From positions 20,928-33,650 of the forward strand of contig PMKW01000169.1 in the NCBI GenBank assembly GCA_003157895.1: a DNA stretch of 12,723 nt. Reading direction: 5' to 3'. The notes beneath the pieces were generated by a model. It was not told where the DNA came from. It saw only the letters and a list, made by a program, of their open reading frames with translations, and searched no databases. The position numbers and the translations under genes were made by a program. Below are positions 5,581 to 12,088 of this stretch, one piece after another (the first letter of the stretch is position 1; each line of letters begins with the position of its first letter). This DNA is from Methanoregula sp. (GTDB taxonomy: Archaea > Halobacteriota > Methanomicrobia > Methanomicrobiales > Methanospirillaceae).

Positions 5581-6672
5581 TCACGCGAGTAGTCCGCGCA
5601 ATCGTTCCTGAACCGGTCCGGGCACACCCTCGAACACCAGTTCGCCCGGCATCTGGCCAAGTCCGATCTTCATCCCGTGCCGGATGTACGGGTGCTCGCG
5701 GACGGGTGTCCGGTCAAGACCCTGGACATGGGGGTTCCAAAAGAGCACAACGCGCTGGGCAAGACGCGGGAAAAATGGCAGGGACTGCCGTGCATCCTTC
5801 AGCACGGCAAGGGCCGTTGCTTCGGCCGCGATCTGGTCGGTGCTGCCAAAAACGAGAGGTGGATCCAGCTGCACCACATATCCCCGCCCAAGGGCAACCG
5901 GACCTGCCCGGATGCCATACCGGTCCGGGCCAAATGATGCCTGGACCTCCGTTGCAACGGAGAGCGTGAGCCGGAGCTTGTCGCTGATCGCGTCGCTGAT
6001 CTCCACGATCTTCTCGAAGAATGTACCGGTCCCGTCATCAGCGGACATAAGCGTGCTTCCCCGTGCAGCCCGGGTGATGAACACGTTATAGGGGCCGTTT
6101 GCATGGAACTCCATCCTGCTGTCCTCCCGCAGTATCCCCACCATGCTCTTGAGGCCGAGCGTTGCCCCAGCCTGGCTGTGGGTACTCACCCGGGGCAGGC
6201 TGATGATATGATCGGTCTTCTTTACCCACGACGTGATAAAAAACCCGTTACGCCACGATCCGGTGTTTTCCGAAGAATGGCGATAAAATCCCTCGTCCCA
6301 CCCGCCTTCCTCGAAACTCACGAACCGGGAGTCGCTCCCGTTACCCATGCCCGACCGGGCGTAGTTATCGAGAGTCCGGCCGTGCAGGACGCCGCCGGGA
6401 TGGTGGAGGACATGCTCTATCCCGGACTGGTCCCCGATCACGACCTTTGCACCGCGTTCGGCAAGGAGCTCTGCCGTGATGCTGACTGCGAACGGATGGG
6501 TGGTAGACGGGTAGGAATCCGGGGAGTTCAGCGCGGGCTTGAGGAGGACCGTTTCACCTTCACGAAGCCACGAGAGATTGTCCGTGGCTTCCAGGATGAT
6601 ATTTCTGATTGCGGAAGCGATCGCTTCGGGGCCGGGACTGGGCGGGAGGCCCTGTATATAGACCGGTTTCAT
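5581..6672 (-). CDS. DUF362 domain-containing protein
   Basis: A 363-residue protein of the DUF362 family, common in methanogens and of unknown biochemical role. Recognisable segments are TVLLKPALNSPDSYPSTTHP near residue 42, AELLAERGAKVVIGDQSG near 68, and LPRVSTHSQAGATLGLKSMV, the conserved stretch where family members carry the KxH...T..lK pattern. Some family relatives carry ferredoxin-type Fe-S motifs, but this protein has no cysteine at all, so it is the cluster-free form. No signal peptide or membrane span is seen. No SD is visible before the ATG at 6672. A T-run follows its stop, and the HNH gene is next on the same strand. Confidence 0.85.
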   Translation of the reverse strand: MKPVYIQGLPPSPGPEAIASAIRNIILEATDNLSWLREGETVLLKPALNSPDSYPSTTHPFAVSITAELLAERGAKVVIGDQSGIEHVLHHPGGVLHGRTLDNYARSGMGNGSDSRFVSFEEGGWDEGFYRHSSENTGSWRNGFFITSWVKKTDHIISLPRVSTHSQAGATLGLKSMVGILREDSRMEFHANGPYNVFITRAARGSTLMSADDGTGTFFEKIVEISDAISDKLRLTLSVATEVQASFGPDRYGIRAGPVALGRGYVVQLDPPLVFGSTDQIAAEATALAVLKDARQSLPFFPRLAQRVVLFWNPHVQGLDRTPVREHPYIRHGMKIGLGQMPGELVFEGVPGPVQERLRGLLA

Positions 6673-7115
6673 TCAGAACACTGTACGGGCCTCAGGATAA
6701 ACGTATGCAAAGGACCAACGTCCGCCGGAACTGTTTTGTATCTCATCTCACCCGGATGCGGCAGGAGGCGGTGGAACCGGAAGGATTTTTTATAACCCCA
6801 CTGCTGATGGTTAAAAATGTTAACCCGCGTTATCCGGGTTTAAAACCAGTTCACAGGGATCCGGTCTTTCCTTGTGTCGGTGAGTACCATTCGAAATATG
6901 GGCATCACATTGCGTCAGGTGCGGACATTGCTTACAATCCGATAATGTTTTGATTCCCATGATTTCACTTGGTTATTACCACCATGGGAACTGTCCATAT
7001 AGGTCTTATGATTCTTTTCAATAATCAGAAACAGCGATTTTGTCCGGTTATATGACCTTCAGCGGGTCATCTGGTGGAAAATGGTGTCTGGATGTGCCAT
7101 CGTTTTTTTAATACA
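6673..7115. other. intergenic stretch without a convincing gene
   Basis: No frame on either strand looks like a normal gene. The stretch holds TTTTTTATAACC (6786-6797), an inverted repeat AACCCG/CGGGTT (6822-6827 with 6835-6840) and TGACC/GGTCA around 7050-7065. A 48-codon frame from ATG 6807 ending in a TGA at about 6953 is discussed under rejected items. Confidence 0.5.
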
Positions 7116-7341
7116 TTATTCCGCGCATTCCCAATCCCCGTCATCCCCGAGCCTGATAATATCAGAATCACGGTTCATAGTTGCCCTGCCCGGTGCCTGC
7201 GCCCGGGAAAAATGCAAGAGAATTTTTCCGGAAAATTCTGAAAAGTTTTCCAGGAATTTTTAGGAAAAGTTTTCGGAATTAAAAAAAATTTCCGGACCAG
7301 ATTTTCGGATACTGCATCGTTCCGGCACGGGTTGCCCGGCC
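7116..7341 (-). pseudogene. decayed C-terminal copy of the 2H phosphoesterase gene
   Basis: Read on the minus strand, this stretch encodes FSRAQAPGRATMNRDSDIIR followed by LGDDG and a stop at 7116. It aligns residue by residue with the C-terminus of the gene at 2120-2743 (AQARSRATLKRDFDILRL). Upstream, KIL and a stretch corresponding to RATLLRNA (DNA CGGGCAACC..GCCGGAAC, 7318-7340) are also kept. Between them lies about 95 bases of AT-rich sequence with no counterpart, and an internal part of the gene is missing. No start or catalytic HxT motif remains, so this is a non-functional remnant of a duplicated or related gene about 5 kb from the intact copy. Confidence 0.65.
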
Positions 7342-7346
7342 CGGGC

Positions 7347-7355
7347 AAAAAAGAA
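7347..7355 (-). terminator. T-run downstream of the decarboxylase operon
   Basis: The minus strand reads CTTCTTTTTT (7347-7356 region) 12-20 bases past the stop of the last small ORF of the operon. It is a candidate U-tract terminator; no strong hairpin precedes it. Confidence 0.3.
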
Positions 7356-7366
7356 GTACCGCCAGG

Positions 7367-7543
7367 TTAAGGATTCCTGAACTTTTTGAAAAACCCTTTA
7401 ACAATAACAACCATGCCCGTTATGAGGAAAACCGCTCCCAGTAAACCTGTTATGAGCATAGGTAATGCAACATAGATGCCGGCACCGAGCATCATTATGA
7501 GAATGCCCTCGATAACCGTTATAACCTCTATCCCGTTCGTCAT
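7367..7543 (-). CDS. 58-residue two-helix membrane protein of the decarboxylase operon
   Basis: A short gene: ATG at 7543, TAA at 7367-7369. The sequence is almost wholly hydrophobic with two membrane spans at about residues 7-28 (VITVIEGILIMMLGAGIYVA) and 29-48 (MLITGLLGAVFLITGMVVIV) and a basic end (KGFFKKFRNP), so the C-terminus should face the cytoplasm. GGGGAG lies 6 bases upstream. Its ATG overlaps the stop of the preceding 41-residue ORF (GTATGACG), so translation is coupled. Family not recognised. Position suggests an accessory membrane subunit of the antiporter/decarboxylase system, which is inference. Confidence 0.65.
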   Translation of the reverse strand: MTNGIEVITVIEGILIMMLGAGIYVALPMLITGLLGAVFLITGMVVIVKGFFKKFRNP

Positions 7544-7665
7544 ACGAATCTCCCCGTGTTGATCTTGTTCCGGAATGCTCTTCGCTCTCGTGCCACAAAC
7601 TCTTCCTCCTGCGATATCAGGACAGCAAGCATGATATGAATGTCAGGTATCTGATTGTTCATCAT
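7540..7665 (-). CDS. 41-residue ORF coupled between antiporter and small membrane protein
   Basis: Starts at ATG 7665, overlapping the TAA stop of the antiporter (TAATG), with AAGGAG about 9 bases upstream. It ends in a TGA at 7540-7542 that overlaps the next ATG. The peptide begins MMNNQIPDIHIMLAVLI and continues with a charged helix (QEEEFVARERRAFRNK), an amphipathic small protein. Start/stop overlaps at both ends and the good SD argue that it is translated. No family is recognised; it may only serve to carry ribosomes to the next gene. Confidence 0.5.
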   Translation of the reverse strand: MMNNQIPDIHIMLAVLISQEEEFVARERRAFRNKINTGRFV

Positions 7666-9122
7666 TATAGATTATCTCCTTGGTCTTCGGGTATGGCCCA
7701 CGACGGTTTTTTGAATCTCATGAAGACGAGGGGCGGCACTGCAAGCAGGAATGTCCCGATCAGCACTGACCCGACATAGAGAGGAGTATTCGGGAAGATC
7801 GCTGGGGGGATCAGACCAACAATAAATGCGAATATAACGCCGATTCCTCCAAGACCCCCGACAATCCAGATCCCTGCTATTCCGCCGGGGATCTTAAAAG
7901 GCCGTGGCTGGTCGGGCTTGCTGTACCGGAGCTTGATCAGGGCGGCAAAGATCAGCACATACATGATACAGAGCAATTCGACGGTCATTGCCGACATGAT
8001 CCAGTACGCCTGGTTGACCGAGGGCAAAATGACATACAGGAGCGAGATTGCAGAACCGATGAGCGCCTGGGTGACAAGAATGCCAACGGGCGATCCATAC
8101 TTGTTGTGACGATTGAACATCGGGGGCATATTCCCGTCCAGGGCCACAACGCCAAGACCTTTTGCCGGGCCGATGAGCCAGGCAGCAAGAAGGATCACTC
8201 CGCCAATCGTTACCAGGACGGCCATCGGGGCAACAAGCCACGGGAGATTCACTGCCTCAAAGAAGTACTGGATTGCCTGCATGACACCGGAGGCGAGGCT
8301 GAGCTTCGCGGTCGGGATGACGAACGCGATGGCAAGAGTCCCGAGGACCGAACAGAGAAAGATGACGAGTGCTGAGAATGCAATCGCTTTCGGGTAGTCT
8401 TTCTGGGGATTTTTCGTTTCAAGCGCATGGAACCCGGCCATTTCCATCCCGGCAAACATGAGAATGATGGTTGCGAAAAATGACAATGTTGAGAAGTCGA
8501 TTTCCGGGATCATTGCACCTGGCGAAAAAGCGGGAAGCGCTATTGCGACCCCGGTAATTACCCACCAGACCGAAAAAAGGATGATGATGCCAATCGGGAC
8601 GAGACTCCCCAGGATCACGCCGACATTGGAGAATTTTGCAGTAACGTCGGGTCCAAAATAGGCGACTACCGTAGTACCCCAGAACACGATCATCATCACG
8701 CTGAGCATATAGACAGGATTGTTTGCGAGGTCCGGCGTGATCACGAAGGCAAGAGTCGAGGCGATGAAGGCAAGCACTGTCGGGAACCAGACAAGGTTGT
8801 TGGACCAGTCGCAGAAGATCGCGATAAATCCGCCTTTTTCGCCGAAGGCCTGCTTAACCCAGGCATAGACACCTCCCCCTTCGGGCCACCCGGTGGCAAG
8901 TTCAGCACCGGCAAGTGAGATTGGGATGAGGAACAGGATCGTCCCGATGAGGTACCACCCGATACTCGACCAGCCGAACTCTGCCATCGAGGGGAAATTC
9001 CTGATGCTGAGCACCGCGGCGACGTTGATCATCGCGAGGGCAAAAACGCCCAGTATCTTTATGCTGACGGGTTTTTTTGTTCCGACGGCGTTTTTGGTTG
9101 TCACTCCATTATCTTCGGTCAT
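7665..9122 (-). CDS. GadC-like amino-acid antiporter (APC superfamily)
   Basis: A 485-residue inner-membrane transporter with about 12 hydrophobic spans. It resembles the glutamate:GABA antiporter family (E. coli GadC, TC 2.A.3.7): AELATGWPEGGGVYAWVKQA at residues 73-92 matches GadC's AEMATVDGWEEGGVFAWV, and LASGVMQ and WLIGPAKG match GadC's LSAGVMQ and WIVGPSRG. Such carriers exchange an outside amino acid for its decarboxylated product inside. The start ATG overlaps the decarboxylase stop (ATGA) with AAGGAG 5 bases upstream, so the two proteins should be made together. GadC's long C-terminal plug is absent; the protein ends soon after the last span (KKPSWAIPEDQGDNL). The substrate is inferred from the neighbour, probably arginine/agmatine. 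Confidence 0.85.
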   Translation of the reverse strand: MTEDNGVTTKNAVGTKKPVSIKILGVFALAMINVAAVLSIRNFPSMAEFGWSSIGWYLIGTILFLIPISLAGAELATGWPEGGGVYAWVKQAFGEKGGFIAIFCDWSNNLVWFPTVLAFIASTLAFVITPDLANNPVYMLSVMMIVFWGTTVVAYFGPDVTAKFSNVGVILGSLVPIGIIILFSVWWVITGVAIALPAFSPGAMIPEIDFSTLSFFATIILMFAGMEMAGFHALETKNPQKDYPKAIAFSALVIFLCSVLGTLAIAFVIPTAKLSLASGVMQAIQYFFEAVNLPWLVAPMAVLVTIGGVILLAAWLIGPAKGLGVVALDGNMPPMFNRHNKYGSPVGILVTQALIGSAISLLYVILPSVNQAYWIMSAMTVELLCIMYVLIFAALIKLRYSKPDQPRPFKIPGGIAGIWIVGGLGGIGVIFAFIVGLIPPAIFPNTPLYVGSVLIGTFLLAVPPLVFMRFKKPSWAIPEDQGDNL

Positions 9123-11626
9123 AAATTCTCCTTAATACAAAAAATCCTGTACTCCCCGTTCACGCACTCGACACCATGGGTATCGTGGGCAAAACCGGGG
9201 AACCTCACATCGAAATTCTGCAATGCCAGCAGGTACTGAAGTACCGGTCCGTCAATGTTGCCTGTCCGTTCACCCGGGAGGAGTAATGGAATACCCGGAG
9301 GATACGGGACAACCCCCGTAGCAACGATCCGACCCCCCATCTTCGCGACCGGCACTTGTTCAACCCTGCCTTTTACGAGGTGTTTATACGCTTCAGCAAA
9401 TGTCATGACCGGTTCTGGCAGCAGTCCGTATGCCTTCTCAAGCAAAATCCCCTGACCGTTTTCCCGCATGAACGCATGCATCTCCGATACGAGGTCCTGA
9501 AGGGTCATCTTCCTGTACCGTCCGGGATATTGTGTTGTGAGATCGGGGAAGATCTCATCAAGCGGGGAATTCTCATCGTAATGGCGTTTGAACTCAAAGA
9601 GCTCCGATACGAGCGTCCCCCACTTTCCCTTGGTAATCCCCATCGAGAAGAGGAACAGGATGTTGTAATCCCCGGACTTTTCGTTGATGATCCCCCGGGT
9701 ATCGAGGTATTTTACCACGATTGCCGCCGGGATACCCCATACATCGAGAGATCCATCGGGTGCAACTCCCGGAGTAATGACGGTGACCTTGATGGGGTCA
9801 AGCATGCAGTACCCGTCTTCAAGTCCATCGAACCCATGCCATGCATCGCCCGGGTGCAGGACCCATGCGGAAGGTTCGTCCCGCAGCAGCTCGTGATGGG
9901 CATCGGCGAAAGGTACCGTCTTCCCGGACCCCGGATCCCGGACGGTATCCGGCTGCCACATGCCAAACCACCAGTCCTTCGATCCCTTTCCTTTACCGCT
10001 CCCGAGTTCCCGGGCGATCCTTGCCATGATCCTGCGGAACCGGATGGCCTCGTCAATGCATTCGGTTGTCAGCATTGTACCCGATGACCCGTCCATCATC
10101 TTCGAGGAGACATCGAGCGAGGCAATAAGCGGATAGAATGGAGATGTTGATGTGTGCATCATGAAGGCTTCGTTGAAGCGTTCATGCTCAACGGGGGAAC
10201 GGCCGTTCCGCACGTGGACCATGGACGCCTGGGAGAATGCCGCGAGAAGCTTGTGGGTCGACTGGGTGGAAAATACCGTCGGACTTCCGGGTTTCTTCGC
10301 TCCCTTCCGCATCGCGAATCGTTCGCGATACAGGGGGTTGAACCGGGCGTACGCGAACCAAGCCTCATCGTAATGAATACGATCGACACTCTTCCCGAGC
10401 AGCTCTTCGACCCGGGGGGCATGATAACAGAGACCATCGTACGTTGAATTGGTGACAACCGCGAGCGCCGGCGCCGGCTTCTCTGCCGGTTTCGTCAGCG
10501 GGCTCGCGGCGATCTTTGCCGTTATCGTTGCCGGCAGCATCTCACCCGGGTGGATCGGGCCGATGATCCCGTACCGGTTCCTTGTCGGGATGAGGTACAC
10601 CGGGAGGGAGTGGGTCATTGTAATGGCGTGTTCTATCGACTTGTGGCAGTTCCGGTCCACAAGGACGATATCACCGGTTGTGACGCAGCCCATGAAGACA
10701 ACTTTGTTTGCCGTCGATGTGCCGTTAGTTACAAAATAGGTCCGGTCGGCCCCGAATACTTTTGCGGCATACTTCTCGGCTTCGCCGATCGAACCCGAGT
10801 GATCGAGGAGAGAGCCCAGCTCGCCTACCGAAATAGATAGATCAGACCTGAACACCTGCTCTCCGAAGAAATCGTAGAATTCCCGCCCCGGAGCAGATTT
10901 CCGGAACGCGGTTCCCCCGGCGTGGCCGGGAGTATGCCAGGAATATTCGAAGTCCTGTGAAAATCTGACCAGTGAGCCAAAAAACGGCGGAAGGAGAAGA
11001 TCCCGGTAGCGTTTTGACGCTGCCCTGATCCGCCCTGCGATAAACTCCGGCGAATCTTCCATAACCCAGACATACTCATTGACCTCCCGGATCATGTCAA
11101 TGGTGAGGGTTGTTGCCGATTCTTTCCCGGGTTCACCCATCAGGAAGATCGGGATATCATCGTTCCTCTTCCGGATCTCCCGGATGATCCCTGCGGTCGC
11201 TTCATGCTGTTCGGGGGTGTCTCCGCCAAGGTTCCAGTTGATGAAGATACAGTCCGCTTCGGGAAGGTTTGCAAGCGCACTTTGTGTATCGTCGGATGAA
11301 CCGATGTCTACAATCCTGATACCGGCTTCTTTAAGCCCCTCTATGATCCGACGGAGAGCATTTCCTGCCGGTGTATCCGTCTTGTGGGTGTCATCAATCA
11401 GCGCTACGGTCAGAAATTCCTCAGGGTTCGTTTTGTCACCTCCCTTTTCTGGTTTTATTGGCCTGTACTGCGTCCTGCCCCTTGCGCGGGGTGCCCGGAG
11501 AATCAACAGGAGCTGGTTTCTTCCCCCAGTCACCTTTGCGGATATCTTCCCCGGATATGCCGTCCCTTCTCTTTTCTTTGTCAGTCTGTATGTTTTCAGC
11601 GTCAAACCCGGTAACTGACGCGCCAT
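9119..11626 (-). CDS. AdiA-like PLP-dependent arginine decarboxylase (Orn/Lys/Arg class)
   Basis: A fold-type I PLP decarboxylase of the bacterial biodegradative type. In ORF numbering: receiver-like wing domain 73-200, HTPGH at 231-235, the PLP-ring Asp in HYDEAW (Asp 420), the Schiff-base lysine in STHK (Lys 459), a segment CMLDPIKVT, and a C-terminal domain with PYPPGIPLLLPGE. It follows E. coli AdiA more closely than LdcC by recalled sequence (DEAWFAYARFNPLY, FSMGITKGKWGTLV), so arginine to agmatine is the likely reaction, consuming a proton. The first 65 residues are Arg-rich and not family-like. A perfect GGGAGGTGA (11436-11444) precedes an ACG at 11431, which would give 770 residues, close to AdiA's length. 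It is followed by the antiporter with ATGA overlap. Confidence 0.88.
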   Translation of the reverse strand: MARQLPGLTLKTYRLTKKREGTAYPGKISAKVTGGRNQLLLILRAPRARGRTQYRPIKPEKGGDKTNPEEFLTVALIDDTHKTDTPAGNALRRIIEGLKEAGIRIVDIGSSDDTQSALANLPEADCIFINWNLGGDTPEQHEATAGIIREIRKRNDDIPIFLMGEPGKESATTLTIDMIREVNEYVWVMEDSPEFIAGRIRAASKRYRDLLLPPFFGSLVRFSQDFEYSWHTPGHAGGTAFRKSAPGREFYDFFGEQVFRSDLSISVGELGSLLDHSGSIGEAEKYAAKVFGADRTYFVTNGTSTANKVVFMGCVTTGDIVLVDRNCHKSIEHAITMTHSLPVYLIPTRNRYGIIGPIHPGEMLPATITAKIAASPLTKPAEKPAPALAVVTNSTYDGLCYHAPRVEELLGKSVDRIHYDEAWFAYARFNPLYRERFAMRKGAKKPGSPTVFSTQSTHKLLAAFSQASMVHVRNGRSPVEHERFNEAFMMHTSTSPFYPLIASLDVSSKMMDGSSGTMLTTECIDEAIRFRRIMARIARELGSGKGKGSKDWWFGMWQPDTVRDPGSGKTVPFADAHHELLRDEPSAWVLHPGDAWHGFDGLEDGYCMLDPIKVTVITPGVAPDGSLDVWGIPAAIVVKYLDTRGIINEKSGDYNILFLFSMGITKGKWGTLVSELFEFKRHYDENSPLDEIFPDLTTQYPGRYRKMTLQDLVSEMHAFMRENGQGILLEKAYGLLPEPVMTFAEAYKHLVKGRVEQVPVAKMGGRIVATGVVPYPPGIPLLLPGERTGNIDGPVLQYLLALQNFDVRFPGFAHDTHGVECVNGEYRIFCIKENL

Positions 11627-11651
11627 CGTTCACAATCGTTTTTTCACCCAT
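11436..11651 (-). CDS. 71-residue hydrophilic ORF leading the decarboxylase operon
   Basis: ATG at 11651, stop TGA at 11436-11438. The protein is charged, lacks any hydrophobic segment and looks disordered (DAENIQTDKEKRRDG, RKGDWGKKPAPVDSPGTPRK). GGAG lies about 11 bases upstream. It shares DNA with the first 63 residues of the maximal decarboxylase frame, and of the two readings this one looks more protein-like. Its stop codon is part of the strong SD for the decarboxylase, a standard arrangement for coupled genes. Family not recognised; a leader or accessory protein is possible. Confidence 0.5.
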   Translation of the reverse strand: MGEKTIVNDGASVTGFDAENIQTDKEKRRDGISGEDIRKGDWGKKPAPVDSPGTPRKGQDAVQANKTRKGR

Positions 11652-11720
11652 TATACTTTCAACTCCGTTCTCGGGAACGTTTTAATCCCCCATCAGTGCA
11701 TCCTCTCATGTAATGGAATA

Positions 11721-11734
11721 GGTAATAAATTTCG
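11721..11734 (-). promoter_or_regulatory. probable TATA/BRE promoter of the decarboxylase operon
   Basis: The minus strand reads CGAAATTTATTACC, a purine-rich BRE-like start followed by an AT-rich TATA-like core. It lies about 70 bases before the ATG at 11651, which leaves a leader of roughly 45 bases. It is in the 149-base divergent gap between the operon and the plus-strand gene at 11801, so both transcripts may share control. Confidence 0.4.
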
Positions 11735-11800
11735 TTTGATGTTGCAAATTTTGGAAGTTGAGAAAAATCTTATCAGATGTCCTAATGCAGGAGATATTCT

Positions 11801-12013
11801 ATGCCATACAGATGGAAAACCAAGGTCGATGTGGATGAAACCATTGTTGTGATAATGAATGTCCTTGACAAGAATCCTGACCTGCCGAACTGGCTGATTG
11901 TCACTATTATCGGCTCGATAGCCGATTCGGATAAAAAAATGGTCAAGTATTTCTTCAAAGAAGTGGAGAAGAACGTACCTGCAGCCCTGAAATATTTCGA
12001 ATCCAACCAGTAG
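11801..12013 (+). CDS. small hypothetical protein, 70 residues
   Basis: A soluble, probably helical protein: a charged N-terminus (MPYRWKTKVDVDE), a first hydrophobic helix (TIVVIMNVLDKN), PNWLIVTIIGSIADSD and a basic amphipathic helix (KKMVKYFFKEVEKNVPAALK). GGAG lies 7 bases upstream of the ATG. I do not recognise the family. It lies 75 bases before the H+-ATPase gene on the same strand and is divergent to the decarboxylase operon, so it may be co-transcribed with the ATPase. Confidence 0.7.
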   Translation: MPYRWKTKVDVDETIVVIMNVLDKNPDLPNWLIVTIIGSIADSDKKMVKYFFKEVEKNVPAALKYFESNQ

Positions 12014-12088
12014 CGGGATAACGACCTGCTCCATTTTTCAGACCTGCCGGCCACTTCTCTCTACGGATAGTGCAGGACATTGTTGTTT

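Noticed and set aside
5486..5584. Extension of the HNH nuclease to a GTG overlapping the DUF362 stop.
   Set aside because: The extra 33 residues have no family resemblance and cover the T-run that should end the DUF362 transcript. The 4-base overlap alone is not enough to prefer it.
6103..6795. A long plus-strand open frame of 230 codons antisense to the DUF362 gene.
   Set aside because: It is the mirror of a well-supported gene in a GC-biased codon frame, and its product has no recognisable features.
6807..6953. A 48-codon plus-strand frame (MVKNVNPRYPGLKPVHRDP...) in the otherwise empty 6673-7115 stretch.
   Set aside because: There is no SD and no family resemblance. The nearby TTTTTTATAACC lies too close to the ATG to be its promoter.
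9356..10087. A 243-codon plus-strand frame antisense to the decarboxylase.
   Set aside because: The opposite strand encodes strongly conserved decarboxylase motifs over the whole stretch; this frame is a by-product.
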